NCBI GenBank assembly: GCA_963920635.1
Contig: OY987303.1
Coordinates: 48,297,223 to 48,361,222, forward strand
Direction: 5' to 3'
Source: Pseudeuparius sepicola
Taxonomy: Eukaryota; Arthropoda; Insecta; Coleoptera; Anthribidae
Length of the DNA stretch: 64,000 bases
This document shows, one piece after another, positions 1 through 11,789 of the stretch. Below the pieces are notes generated by a model that was not told the DNA's origin, searched no databases, and was given only the letters and a program-made list of their open reading frames with translations. The position numbers were made by a program, and so were the translations under genes. The stretch's first letter is position 1, and each line of letters opens with the position of its first letter.

Positions 1-19
1 TTTTACACGTCCAATCCGT

Positions 20-400
20 TGATGTCGTGGGCGGAGAGCCCGGCGGCGCGCCGACCCGCAGCAGATAAGATTGCACCGCTCGCGTTACAAATTAGGCGGC
101 CCGCAGTCGCAAAATCTCCGGATTTGCGAGGCCCCAGAAAAATTAACCCATTTATTATTAACAGAAGGAATGAAACAAGTTTCCGCTTCGGGGAGTTGTT
201 TCACTGCCGCCGCCGGCCACCGGGACCGGCTCGGATGCTGCTGGCTTTTATGGGAAACGGGAGAACCGCCGGCGTTTCTGTTTCTCGGGGATTTGCGGAA
301 ATGAGCACTCCGTGCGCCTTTGAAGTTTGTTTTTTGTTCTTTCTCGATTTCACGATAATTATTGTCGATGGGCCGCACTGCTCTTATCTATTGAAGTAAG
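20..400. other. GC-rich single-copy island
   Basis: GC-rich sequence in an AT-rich window, with no similarity to any other block I could see here. Open frames on both strands show no recognisable protein. Base composition and uniqueness resemble an intronic control element, but that is inference only. Confidence 0.3.
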
Positions 401-570
401 CATGAAATGGATGACGGGTTGGTAATACAGTTAGGCCAGGAAACGAAAACATGAATAATAATAATAATATATGTTTATTTACAAAAAAATCCTTAGGTAG
501 CGGCTCTCATAAATCACACATGCAAATAAAGAGAATTAAACAAAATGAATATTTAGTGTCCCCATTATAA

Positions 571-904
571 TTTTAAAAGAAATGGCTTGTGGCATATGGG
601 ACAAAATGCTTTGGTAATTGGCAACACCAAACTAGTTTCCAATATCTAATGGAAATTATGTGTGGGTCTTTCGGAGGTGTGCAGACCACGACAGGTACCT
701 GTTTCGGGCTTGTTGGTGTGAGTGCGGTGAGCATTTACCATCCAACGCCATCTAGCCGGCCAACAAGCCCGAAACAGGTACCTGTCGTGGTCTGCACACC
801 TCCAAAAGACCCATACATAATTTCCATTAGATATTGGAAACTAGTTTGGTGTTGCCAGTTACCAAAGCATCTTGTCCCATATGCCACAAGCCATTTCTTT
901 AAAA
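571..904. mobile_element. hairpin (foldback) element
   Basis: Two arms of about 140 bp, 576-715 and 760-900, are near-perfect reverse complements around a 44-bp loop. Outer arm ends read aaagaaatggcttgtggc and its complement. The arms contain the palindromic pair GGTACCTG/CAGGTACC. Open frames read across this region on both strands, but they are a by-product of the hairpin. It is most simply a non-autonomous foldback/MITE. A decayed relative of the right arm is at 6499-6630. Confidence 0.75.
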
Positions 905-1621
905 AAAAAATAAACAGAATCACCCGCAAAAGTAAAAAACTTGTGCGCGGGTAGCCACAGCTCCTCCACATAGTGTTCCCACTACCCACTACCAAAAAAC
1001 TCAAACTACAAATAATATTATATGAATATATAAATCCTAAGTTATAAATAGAAAACAAAAAGAAAAGTAAATAAGAACACAAGTACAAATACAGATATTT
1101 GCTTACGTTTTTGCATTTATAATAGAAGAGATATCATCTCTAGTTTTTTTGGGGTTCTAACGAACATTTTCACTTTAAATTTAAATTGATTTAGGTTCTA
1201 CAGGACTTCACTTCGTGTGGTAATATATTATACAGTATGTCCCGGATAAGAATGAACTGGGGAAAAAGTTGCGCAATTTTGAGGTTAATTAAATGGCATA
1301 AACAGATTTCTAATATTTTTTCGTTTTTGAATTATTTTGAAAAAAGTAAAATTTTGCGTTTTCGATTTTATTTTTTTCTGTTATCACAGATAAAAAAAAG
1401 AAGAACACTTTCTTATGGCATTTTTTAACGGGCTTTAAGATGGCGTTTTTAGATTTGTTCTACATCGTTTCGTTTTTGAGAAACCATCTTCAACTTAATT
1501 TTTTTATATATGGACCTGGATTTTTTTTGCAGATTTGAAAGCACTTTTCATTGCAAATACCATGATGTATGACACAAATTATTTTTAAAATGTTTTGAGA
1601 CAATTATACTGAAAATTCTTT
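905..1621. other. AT-rich, no gene seen
   Basis: Poly-T-rich intergenic or intronic sequence. At about 1230 there is a repeat-end-like motif (tacagtatgtcccgg) resembling the CAGGGTGTCCC ends seen elsewhere in the window, but I see no partner end. No coding signal. Confidence 0.4.
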
Positions 1622-2487
1622 TTTCTTGAAATCGGCATTAAAATGTCCCAAAATCGTCATTAAAAGCACAGAAATCGTACAATAATGTAGCCCATTATTG
1701 TACGATTTTTTCAATAAGTAGGCCTTGGCGAGATGTAAACATCAAACGTCAGACGCGGAGAAATCGCCCGTCAAAAGTGAACAAATAATATTCAAAACCC
1801 GGCCGATAAAGGCTCATTTAACTTTTCGTACACATTGTGAAATTGTTTCCTATAGAAGCGCAATCCTTCAGTATACATATTTTAGTAAATTTGAAAATCA
1901 ATAGATTTGTTGTGTAGGCTGCACAAGAAGCAGCAGTTTGGTTTTTCTGTCAGAAGGTGCCGTACATCATTATACTTGTCCTAGGTAGAGCGATCGGTAA
2001 AGTCAAGCAACGCCGCGCGTAGTCGGCTCGTGGACGGGTGATCCCTTATTATTATTTTCTTGCCTAATAAAACATTTTTTTTCCGATTTCAAGAAAAATA
2101 TAATATGTACCTCGGCACTGAAGTTCTTTTTATGACTCATGTGGTTTATTTGCCTCGGCCAGAGGCCTCAGCAACTAAACTCCACATGAGTCATAAAAAG
2201 TTGAACTTCAGTGCCTTGGTACATAAATAACTATTTTTTTTTTTCATTCATTTTTGTGACTCGTCTTGTTGAGTATAAATGGCTTATTGGAAACAAATTG
2301 GTTCTAATCTTAAATTGGAATATCGCAATTTGGATAAAATATAATTGTCTCACATCAAAAACTCCAGCATCACTATAAAGCGCATTTGATGGGTAAGTAT
2401 TGTTTTTTTGCAGAATTATTTTTAATTTTTTTTTAACAATTTCTAGTGTTTTTAGGTAGCCTTAAACCCCACCCCGGGCCCACGGAA

Positions 2488-2520
2488 CGGGGCCCACGGA
2501 CTATGTTTCCGTGGGCCCCG
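2488..2520. repeat. GC-rich perfect stem-loop
   Basis: A 13-bp perfect stem (cggggcccacgga with its complement) and 7-nt loop, preceded at about 2475 by a second direct copy of the stem half. It lies in the centre of the long-inverted-repeat element and is much more GC-rich than its surroundings. Confidence 0.7.
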
Positions 2521-2894
2521 CCCCACCCCAAGCCAGAATTTGGAAATAAATAGTGCTCAACGGATTATTGTTTTAAGTTAAAAGGTTGACCCTTAAGAGT
2601 AACACACTAAAAGTCCCCAGCCGTGGAACTTATGCAGTAAGCTGGAGGGGGGTGCAAAGTGTCGGTTTTAATGTTTTTCGCTATTATCTCGAAAACTGAG
2701 CGTCCTAGCAAAAAGGTCATTCTACACAAAATGAAAGTAAATTATTTTTTTTACAAAACAGGTTCTATTCATTTTTTGCTAAGAGCAGTAATTAAGGATG
2801 TAGGTACACGAGTTTTGAAATGCGAATAGCTGGAAAAAAGTGTGTATTGTGGGAGGTAATGTAATATTATTGTTAACAAGGTAACATCAAACAA

Positions 2895-3197
2895 TTATTG
2901 GTCGACTTCATCGTCAATATCATCATCTTCGTCGTCGTCGTTAAGGCTGACGATTGGAGGGCCGTTGGTTCACGAAGCGCCGAAAGTGCTGCACACAAGC
3001 GAGTAGAGTATGCCCGCTTTGGGGTACCCGCAACGGCCCCCGCAACCAGTTTTGCACCCGAAAAATATATTATTTAGGACGGATTCTGACGCAACTGGAT
3101 CCGTGCTTGTGACAGGGGTGAGGAAGCCATCCGAGCCCCTCATTCATCCCCAAGCAGTTGGCTCCTGCTGCTGATCTCCATATAGCCATTGCTGAAC
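2895..3197 (-). pseudogene. broken last exon of a transposon protein: cysteine cluster plus acidic tail
   Basis: Read on the minus strand, an acceptor-like ttgtttgcag is followed by codons for VQQWLYGDQQQEPTAWG, then a stop and frame disruptions. Next comes a cysteine cluster (GCKTGCGGRCG..., several expected Cys now Tyr or Phe) and finally, in a shifted frame, an acidic tail ending at the stop near 2895. The spacing C-x3-C-x3-C, then G-(I/L), S-x2-C, matches the cluster read independently at 61380-61600. CXC-like clusters followed by acidic tails occur at the C-termini of unnamed proteins of insect mobile elements. This is a degraded fragment, not a working gene. Confidence 0.6.
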
Positions 3198-3864
3198 CTG
3201 CAAACAATAATTATTGGAAGAGCGACGAGAGTCGAATGTCGCCGACATCATAATAGTTATTTATGTACCAAGGCACTGAAGTTCAACTTTTTATGACTCA
3301 TGTGGAGTTTAGTTGCTGAGGCCTCTGGCCGAGGCAAATAAACCACATGAGTCATAAAAAGAACTTCAGTGCCGAGGTACATATTATATTTTTTTTGAAA
3401 TCGGGAAAAAAAAAAGTTGTATTAGGCAAGAAAATAATAATAAGGGATCACCAGTCCACGAACCGACTACGCGCGGCGTTGCTTGACTTCACCGATCGCT
3501 CTACCTAGGACAAGTATAATGACGTACGGCACCTTCTGACAGGAAAACCAAACTGCTGCTTCTTGTGCAGCCTACACAACAAATCTATTGATTTTCAAAT
3601 TTACTAAAATATGTATACTGAAGGATTGCGCTTCTATAGGAAACAATTTCGCAATGTGTACGAACAGTTAAATGAGCCTTTATCGGCCGGGTTTTGAATA
3701 TTTGGTCACTTTTGACGGGCGATTTCTCCGCGTCTGACGTTTGATGTTTACATCTCGCCAAGGCCTACTTATTGAAAAAATCGTACAATAATGGGCTACA
3801 TTATTGTACGATTTCTGTGCTTTTAATAACGATTTTGGGACATTTTAATTCCGATTTCAAGAAA

Positions 3865-4355
3865 CCCAATTTATTATACTGCATTACTATGTAAACACAA
3901 TAAAGGTATGTTATTATTATTATATTATTATATTATATATTGTAAATACATCATAATAATAGGAAAAAGTATTGTTTTCCATAATTTTAGTTTTTATTTT
4001 AATTTTTAGCCCCCGAAAATGCACTCGCCCATGCCCTTGGAGACTTAAACAAAAAATTGCTGTTTATCAATAAGAAATTGAGGCTAGGTTTTTTGTTATT
4101 CTTTATAACAAAAAATTCTACTCTGGGGAAATAGGACATTACTTATATCCAGATTTTTCGTCGTAGATCCGATCCAACTTATTTTTTTTTATTTACAGTT
4201 AATAAATCGCAAATATAGCTCTGGGAATTAATTAATTAGGAATATAGTAAAATATAACCGATTTTGAGGTCATAAAAGTTGTCAGAATTTTGCTGAACGT
4301 TTATTTTTGTGCCGTGTGAAACAGTCTTAGCACATTATTGTCTAGGTACAGGGTA
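3865..4355. other. AT-rich, no gene seen
   Basis: Short AT-rich runs, including (TTA)n-like sequence at 3910-3945. No coding or repeat structure recognised. Confidence 0.4.
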
Positions 4356-4958
4356 CAGGGTGTCCCAGTTAAAGTAATAAACCCGATTTTGTCGGTAAAT
4401 AAATTGATGGTTCAAAAGTGAAGAATTGTCAGACTAATTCGAATATGACGTCGAAGTCAATAGACAGGGTGTTGTTAAAAAGTTATTTTGAAAGATACCC
4501 TCTTCCAAAACATTGTGAAGTTGAATTTTAACAAGAATATTAGTAATGGGTATACGAGTAATGAGTAACAAAAGATTGTAGGTTCTCATTTTTTAGTTCC
4601 GGTTTGACCGGAAGTGAGTATTACTTTGTCAGATTTGTATATTTTTGGTTTTTATGTTCCTTTTATTCTCCCAATTCCAACCATATATAGTCATCATGGC
4701 CCGTGGTATCCACTTTATTCAAACTATATATCTTTGAATTAAAAACCCAAAATATACATCGTGTCTCAAAAATCTGACCAAGTGATGCTCACTTCCGATC
4801 AAACCGGAAGTCATAAATTAAAATTAACACCTTTTTGTTACTCCTGTCATATTCTAATTCCTCGGAAAATTCTACAAAAGTTTGGTTTTTGAACCATCAA
4901 TATTTATCTTTAAATTTACCGAGAAAATCGGGTTTATCACGTTAACTGGGACACCCTG
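4356..4958. mobile_element. foldback MITE with CAGGGTGTCCCAGTTAA ends, TA-flanked
   Basis: The ends are inverted repeats of about 45 bp (cagggtgtcccagttaa...). TA stands directly outside both ends (4354-4355 and 4959-4960), as expected of a TA target duplication of the Tc1/mariner type. Homology between the halves continues inward: a gatggttcaaaa block and a palindromic ttccggtttgaccggaag block recur in inverted order. The whole 603 bp could therefore fold back. No transposase frame. Confidence 0.7.
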
Positions 4959-4960
4959 TA

Positions 4961-5809
4961 CATTAAAATGATCTTTACAACAGTAATATGTTGTAGTTGT
5001 TATCTGCTCTTTCGATGTAGGTACTGCAAGAAACCAATAAGATGCTGTTTAGTGGACACTGGTACAAAAATCTTTGTACTAACTCATATAAGCTTTCGCG
5101 TAATACTTCATCAGATATTGTGAATATTTCGATTTCGGTACAAACTTTTTGTGTTTATTTTTTATGTAGAATTCATTGCACAGGAATATATTTTATTTGG
5201 GTAGGGATGCTGAAGAAAAAATCCTGTGTTTCAAATTTAAGATTTTTTTATTTTAAGAAAATAACTTGCTATACCAATTATTAATTCTAGGTAATAAATA
5301 AATATTTTTTTATAGAAATCGAAAATATTCATAAACCAGTTTATTTCGTTTTTTGCTGTAGAGTTTTTAGACAAACAAAATTTCTACAATTTTGCTTTTA
5401 ATATCGATTTGTTGCACAATTGCATTTTTATCAAAAATAAAGATAAAACTTACATATCTGCAATCAAACATGTAAGTTGCGGCAGATAGAGACGATAGCA
5501 AAGTATGCTTGGACCACAATTTGGTTGGACCACAATTTGGTTCAAGCATTGACATTTAATGTCAACCTAATCCTTTCACTAGTTTTAACAAAATAGTGAT
5601 CTTTCTGCCGAGAAGTACGAAGTTTCTTGAAAATAACTCTGAAACCGTCAAACCTGGTGGTAATGTTATTATTATATGGCGAGTGTTTTCAAAGGGCGCC
5701 CCATTACTCTGCCCCAGATTAGCTATAAGTATAAACGTGTTGATCCTTCAAGTGTTTATCCGTGCGGTCTACCGAAATAGATAACATCCTCTCGCCCTTA
5801 TGCGCATGA
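4961..5809. other. AT-rich, no gene recognised
   Basis: Several short open frames, none with a recognisable domain. A 20-bp direct duplication (gaccacaatttggtt) occurs near 5512-5541. Confidence 0.35.
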
Positions 5810-6260
5810 TCTCGATTACGGTCTCGAATCCAGCCCTAGGGACCTTGCCCGGGTAAGATCATATTTTACGTGTGCCCGCAAAAACAAAAGATTCCACCAT
5901 GAATAATCAGTCTGCGTATTACCATAAACAACCGCTCCTTGCGATTTGCATATCAAAATACCGCCCGTGCCCTACCTTATTGCATTTTAAATCCAAACAA
6001 TTCTGTTCAGAAGGGAAACAAATCTGATTTTTATCTAACATCCAGTAACAAATTGCCTGAAATTGTTTCAGATACATTATTCGGGGCGCAGGAATTTCCA
6101 CCGTGAAAAATGCGATGTTTGTGTGGCGGGTTAGATACGTTTGGGCGCAAGGTCTCCTCTGCACGATATTTAAAACATTATCATTAACCGCGCGACGGCT
6201 TTAATGCATTTATTTCAAACACGCAATCGCGAAATTTACAACAGTTGCAATCGCAATAAT
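5810..6260. promoter_or_regulatory. candidate conserved noncoding island
   Basis: GC-richer unique sequence. It includes a perfect octamer ATTTGCAT (5945-5952 region) and, at its right end (6171-6240), a TAATGCATTTA block that recurs in diverged form at 9366-9437. There is no open frame of note. The regulatory role is inferred from composition and from the duplicated block only. Confidence 0.35.
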
Positions 6261-6498
6261 TGTGACGTTACATTACCAAAAAAAAAACAGTCTTTTATTT
6301 GGTTTGTGACCGTTACCTGTAATTTTCATAATTCGGTCGTTTACGGCCCAATTCTTAAACTTTCAGTGTTTTCGGTTTCTAACAGAGTTAACTAGATGGC
6401 GATGGTATACATCTTACCGACTACTGTTGGTTAAAGATTGACTTAAGCCATGGATCGTTCCCGAGTATTTTGTACTGGCCAGCTGATGATGGCTTAAT

Positions 6499-6630
6499 AA
6501 GCTAGAAACAGGCGATTGTCTTGGTTTACCCACCTTTGAACGAATCAGCATGTGACCATACAATCCATTAGATATTGGATGCTGGTTCACTCTTCAGTTA
6601 CCGAAAATAATTTGTCCCATAAGCCGTTAA
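6499..6630 (+). repeat. decayed copy of the 571-904 hairpin arm
   Basis: It follows the right arm of the 571-904 element in order: aag..gaaacaggt, then the ccattagatattgga block, then cagttacc and ttgtcccata. There are many substitutions and small gaps. An old single arm of the same family. Confidence 0.6.
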
Positions 6631-6887
6631 ACTGCATTTAATTATTAACATTAAACCTATGTCAATATGAACTATTTTGCTCAAAATAAGATTTTCTACC
6701 ATCAGTTTTATTTATGACATTTACGACAGGGACAACCTGTATATTAGCCACTTTTTGTGTCAAATTTGTATTTTAGATTCATCATCAAAAACGTCCTTAA
6801 AGCTAAAATTAGTTTTCGTTTTGGTCTCGGAATAGAGAATATTATATTAAATTATTATTTGTAGGTACTTATCAACTACACGTAAAG

Positions 6888-7265
6888 TACAAGAAAAAAT
6901 GATAATGGGCAAACACTCAAAATAAACAAAAAAATAGTAAGCGTACTCACGTGTTTCATGCTATTTGGCACTCATCAGTACGGGTGTAACGTTATCCAAA
7001 TCAAAAAGATAAGGTATGATTTGGGAAGCAACAAGCAACAAATGAAGTCCAAACAGGAGCCAACGTCACATTTGCAGCTTCAGTCAGCAAATCTCCTGGG
7101 GCTTGTACTAACGTCGCCACGGAGGCTGCTAAAGCGACCTGCGTGGAAACTACGATAACCCAAAATATAATAAGATAATAACAATAACGATGCAAGATTA
7201 GCGAGTGTAAATGTATTTACAAGAAAAAGCTATGATGGGCAAGCACTCAACATGAACAAAAAAGT
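6888..7265 (+). repeat. dispersed tandem-type repeat with decayed ORF, copy 1
   Basis: The unit begins with a block like acaagaaaaa..gataatgggcaaacactcaa, and the same block recurs at its end (7215-7262). This looks like a little over one unit of a former tandem repeat of about 320 bp. The reverse complement is inserted at 61800-62245. Between the end blocks, an ATG at 6958 starts a frame (MLFGTHQYGC...) that passes through a frameshift into TNEVQTGANVTFAASVSKSP. The second copy supports the same ancestral reading but is broken at other places. Protein not recognised. Confidence 0.6.
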
Positions 7266-7778
7266 AGTATACGTATAGTTTCCGACCTATTTCATTCAAA
7301 TAATTATCAATCACATTATTTGCTTTTTGATACCGCATAAAGACAAAACAGCAAAAACAAAGAACGTAGAAATCAAGCTAAACATACCTTCAATTCACTG
7401 ACCTGAATTTTGTAATCAAAATATCCCGGCTTATTTCCAGCATGCCTGGATGTACGAACCCAATTCACAGGATTGTTAAACCCTTGATCGATAAACCCAG
7501 TTGACTAGGTGTTAATAGGTAAGCTTCCTCTAACCGAATATCCGAATGAATTGCTAATAGATTGATTTATCGACAGCCAATTGTACCACAAACGCTTTTT
7601 GTGAGCTTCTGGAACGCTTTTGATATTGATAAATTCAAAGTAAGATTTGAAACTTCGTTTTAAGGAGAATGGGAACGCTCCTTTTATGCAAACTTTCTTT
7701 CTTTTGTAAATTTTTGAATTTATGAACAAAATAAAACACAATAATCTGTGCTATAGGCTTTACTCTGTATTAAATATA
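7266..7778. other. AT-rich, no gene recognised
   Basis: No repeat or coding structure recognised. The minus-strand frame of 78 codons has no recognisable domain. Confidence 0.3.
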
Positions 7779-8110
7779 CAGGGTGTTTCTAAATTATGGT
7801 GCTAATATAATATGACAGGAAGAAAATGTAATTTTGAACAAAAAGTTTCCTATAAACATGGGTCCTAAATGCATAATAAGAAAGTTACAAAGTGATAAAG
7901 GTACAGTTTGACAAACATATTTTTCGCAAAAACTTCAACAGAAGTTATGCAATTTAATTGAAACTTGGTGCAGTCCATTAGTCGCTTAAGTGCAACAATT
8001 TCGTGTAAAAACAATTTATTCCCATCGCCCAGAGGCGGAGGGGGGGGGGGGGGTAGCTCAATGGGTTTTATACTCATAACTTTTTTGAGGTTATGTTGTT
8101 AGTCTTGCAG
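7779..8110 (+). repeat. interspersed repeat fragment with CAGGGTGTTTCTAAATTA start
   Basis: It opens with cagggtgtttctaaattatgg directly after TA, the end-type seen repeatedly in this window. The rest lacks a matching inverted end. It includes a run of 15 G at about 8040-8054. Probably a truncated non-autonomous element. Confidence 0.4.
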
Positions 8111-8854
8111 GTTCATCATTTTAGTGCATCTTTTCATTTTGCAATAAAAGTGTACTCTTGTTCCATTACGATAAAATCAACCGTTTGCTTTGAAATTGGC
8201 AAAGTGTGCCCCAAAACACCTAGGTATTGACGCCAAATTTCGAAAAATAAAATTATCGCCTACCTAATTTAAATGTTACAAATGAATTGTACGTTCAAAA
8301 TTAAGAAAAAAATGCATAATATACCGGACCTAGGTAGTAAAAAGAGATGAAGGAGACATAGAAGACAGATATTGTAGTAAAAACTAGTGACTGCAGGCTC
8401 GCCTAATATAATATCACCAATCCTTGCATGGGTTAGTACACTGTCCGACGGCTGGCCACTTGTGCAGCGAAATGCGGTGGAGAGCCGTGCCATAATTTCA
8501 CAGATCATATTATATGGTGCATTAACCTTTAAGTTGTGTTTGACGACAACCTTAAAAAACCTTAGAAGTGAAATATTATGTTGCTTGTAGAATATGTATA
8601 TTATTGAAAACTGCGTGACGCTTATGTCCTATATTCTTTGGTACCCCAATTGCGCCAAAAATTTGTATAGTGATCCGCAATATAAAAAATGTTCTGTTAA
8701 AAAGAACATTTATTTTAATAATAATAAATAATTCTCATCCTCATAATACCCCAAACTAGCAATACCCCAGAAGCAACTGTTGTGCGGGGGAGGGGGGCAA
8801 TTAATATTATTTTGTCAGGGCCAACATTTCCCGATAGAACTAGGATATCATTCG
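8111..8854. other. no gene recognised
   Basis: AT-rich. A GC-richer stretch at 8387-8510 has open frames on both strands but no domain I know. A G-run lies at about 8785. Confidence 0.3.
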
Positions 8855-8975
8855 CTTAAGTACCTACTACGGAAAACAATAGAAAACTGTAGTAAGCCCT
8901 ATTAAGGAGCAATACCGTGAATCCACAATTTGTCTAGCGGGCCATCAGCGGTGTTTTTCCATAAACAAACCGTTC
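8855..8975 (+). repeat. dispersed repeat, copy 1 (pair at 17560-17680)
   Basis: Shares ordered blocks with 17560-17680: tagaaaac.gtag, then ttaa.ggagca.aaccgtgaatc (approximate), then ggccatcagcgg. The other copy has about 50 extra bases in the middle. It could be an old interspersed repeat or a duplicated control element. Confidence 0.45.
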
Positions 8976-9365
8976 GTAGAGAAAATCCATGCCCAAGAGT
9001 TCCGGGAAAATAAGAACCTAACGGCATAGATACCACTTGCTAAGTGTGGACTGGCCAAAAGTAAGAATTTTTTGTTTTTTGTTTTCTTGATGTCTAATCT
9101 GCCCTATTATTTAAATTGTTGTTGTTATTTGGATATTGTTGAGTCGGGAAATTTTATTGAAACTTATACATATACATTTTTGGTATTTGACTGCTACAAA
9201 TTTGTGTCTATTGACGAATTTGACGAATAATTTGTCTAAAATGTCTTTCGTTTAAAGTCCATCAAGGGACATCATGTAATCCTGTATATGAGAATTTATT
9301 TTACCTAGTTCTTCTTTTAATCTTTCTTAACTGGCCACCAATACATTACAGCGGTAAGCAAGATA
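8976..9365. other. AT-rich, no gene seen
   Basis: No coding, repeat or RNA structure recognised. Confidence 0.35.
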
Positions 9366-9437
9366 TCTAAAACGTTGCCATTAGCCTTGCGATGATTTTA
9401 ATGCATTTACTTTAAACACGCAATGAAGGAATTTCGA
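9366..9437 (+). promoter_or_regulatory. diverged duplicate of the TAATGCATTTA block
   Basis: Aligns almost without gaps to 6171-6240 at roughly 75-80% identity by eye. The centre ttaatgcattta and the block aaacacgcaat are intact. Holds TAAT homeodomain-type cores. Either two copies of a control element or an old repeat. Confidence 0.4.
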
Positions 9438-10984
9438 GGCTCCTAGAAAATGCAAATCAAGATTGTACAATTTTCTGCTTGCTTAAGACAATGAGTTTGA
9501 CCTACTTTACGGGTAGAATTGATATACAAAGAATATTGTGCAGTACAAGTACAGACCAACGTACGCTTCAATTCATTTAATTTACCTAACTCAGTTTTAT
9601 GTGCTCTTCGTATGTTCACTTTTGCAAATGAATGCTCATTACGATACACACCTAGGTAAGTAAAAATGTAGTAAATTCAGTCGTAAATTTTATGATGGAG
9701 AATTACGACTGTAGATAAATATTTCTTATTGATTCATAAAGGAATAACGTAGAAAGGCTGTTATTGGGATGATGAAATTATTTATAGGTATTTTCCCGTA
9801 ATAAATTTTCGTTTTAAATTAAAAATGCTCAGGGTGTTTGAATCATATTTAAACAAGTTACAATATTCGGGTTTTGAGTTCTCAAAAAATGATTATATAT
9901 TTTTTACATAAATATGACTCTGCTTTTTCTCATTACAAATTAAAATATACCTACAGGGTGTTTAGTAAGTAATTGTCCGCCTTTTAATGTTCGCTTTTTT
10001 ACCAACTTTGAGCAAAAACTGGAATAACATGTGTGCGCAAATGTTTTGTTTACAATATTCAGTGTCTTTCCAGATAATCGCATTATGGAAAGAAATTGGC
10101 TTTTATTTGATAAAAATTGCAAAAATGTTTACTAGAAGCAGTTGTTCTGTTTTCAATTTTACATAAGTGTACCAAACTTGCCACTTTGTAAATACCATTT
10201 TTATTATCATTCCACTAATGAGTTGACGCTTTTATTAAAAAGTGATTAAGATTAGCTGTGAGTGGATCGTGAGCGTAATGTGACCTGAGCGCGTAGTGTG
10301 AATCGGCCTTTACTCAGCTGTTATGTTTAATGTACAGTCGCATATAAATTTATTTATATTTAAATTTCTAATACTAAATTGATGCCAAAATAATAATAAA
10401 TAATTAATTACTTAATTTTTAAAGCGCCGTGAAAAGTGGTGAATTTTGGTTATATACCTAGGTGAAATAGTTTGACGATATTTTAATTTATTATTATTTT
10501 GGCAACAATTTAGTAGGTATATATCATAAATGCTTGACGGACATCAACTTTGCATCACATATAGCATAAATTTAATGCGTTATTAATATCATTTCCTTTT
10601 GAAAAACACATATTTTTTGACATTTAGTTAAATGATAATGCCAGTGATATAAAATAGTTTTTACGAATAATTAAAAAGAAAAATTAAAATAAATAAATAT
10701 TTTAACAGAACGTTCAAATTTGGTACATTTAGGTGAAATTAAAAATCCTTTTTAAAGCAAAATTTAGTGGGCAATTAAAATTAAAAAATAAATCACAAAT
10801 AAAATAGTTTCATACTTATTATTCTAAACTACTTGAAATATTTTAACAAAATTTGGTAGACGGTGGTCTTTCTTTTCTTCTTGCTGGTTGTTTGATACTC
10901 GCTACTTACATCTTCGACAGTGACCGCTTGTGGATGTTCAAACTATGAGGAAGTAAATCGCTCTCAGGTGTACCGTATACACCA
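9438..10984. other. AT-rich with isolated CAGGGTG repeat ends, no gene seen
   Basis: CAGGGTGTTTGAATC at 9830 and CAGGGTGTTTAGTAAG at 9954 look like ends of small DNA elements, without visible partners. The rest, to 10984, is AT-rich with no recognised coding content. Confidence 0.4.
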
Positions 10985-11650
10985 GTTTGGTGCACGCGTT
11001 ATAACATTTCAACCATTCATTTAAGAAGGAAATTAAACAAATCAAACATGTTCTTAAAAAGTACAGTTATATTTTGAATTTGTTGAAAAATTTTTTTAGG
11101 ATTTCTAACAAAACAACAATGCTAATAAAATTAGAGAAATAAATGTGGGGAACCGCCCAGCAAATTTAATCATTCCTTATATTCCTGGACTATCAGATAA
11201 GTTAAAATGCATAGGCAATCAGCCATTTTTTCAATGTCAGAACAGTATTTAAAACCAAAATACATTAAGATCGAAGCTAAGTAAAACGAAACTATTTAAT
11301 GAGGTAAAAATGTCAACAAATTGCATTTATAAAATTCCTTGTGAACGTGGAAAGTTCTATGTTGGGAAGACTTGTAGGCCATTTAGCGTTCGTTAAAAAA
11401 ACAAACAAATTATACTAGGCAAAATCAAATTTCAAAGTCGAACACATGATAATATAGAATTTTGCGGGTTAGGTCCCAACTAATTCCCAAAGAATTAAGG
11501 AATCGGCATTTATTCTAGGTAATGCGGACACTGTGTTGCTGAAGGTTCAGTAGAGTTCAGTAAAATATTATTGTCAGTTATTTAAAGAGAAGTTAGTATA
11601 GAAAATAATTAGACAGAACACACATTAGACAATATCAGACAAGTGATTAG
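10985..11650 (+). pseudogene. Penelope-like element 3' fragment (linker and GIY-YIG endonuclease)
   Basis: Translation in changing frames gives the order expected of a Penelope-like retroelement C-terminus. First comes a basic linker (HSFKKEIKQIKHVLKK), then PYIPGLSDKLK, then the GIY-YIG core CIYKIPCERGKFYVGKT at 11320-11375. A stop interrupts the motif soon after the conserved Arg. The 3' part (agagaagttagtatag...aatatcagacaagtg) recurs in the satellite tails at 36820-36890 and 40510-40580, and in reverse at 49360-49440. No reverse transcriptase core was found upstream, so this is a truncated, dead copy. Confidence 0.75.
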
Positions 11651-11789
11651 GTTATTGCTCTGTTGCATGGGCACGCACAAATAATTTAACAAACATAACT
11701 TTTTATCACTTTACCGATATTTTAACAAAAGCTAGTAGAAAAAGCTCCAACAGACAATAGTATTCTAGCTAACCGAAATTGTTCTGGTG

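Larger units (their letters stand above)
1622..3864. mobile_element. long-inverted-repeat (foldback) transposon, about 2.24 kb
   Basis: Arms 1622-2234 and 3243-3864 are reverse complements with scattered mismatches. Each arm is modular. The outer 475 bp (1622-2096; about 3393-3864) is itself bounded by the 14-mer TTTCTTGAAATCGG and its complement, and holds a hairpin around ATCGTACAATAATG. The inner part is an imperfect palindrome built on CACATGAGTCATAAAAAG. The roughly 1-kb centre holds a GC hairpin and a cysteine-rich terminal exon. Outermost bases are TTTCTTGAAATCGG; I could not define a target-site duplication. Non-autonomous; superfamily not assigned. Confidence 0.8.

Noticed and set aside
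589..1088. Open frames of 117-121 codons on both strands
   Set aside because: They are mirror images produced by the hairpin at 571-904.
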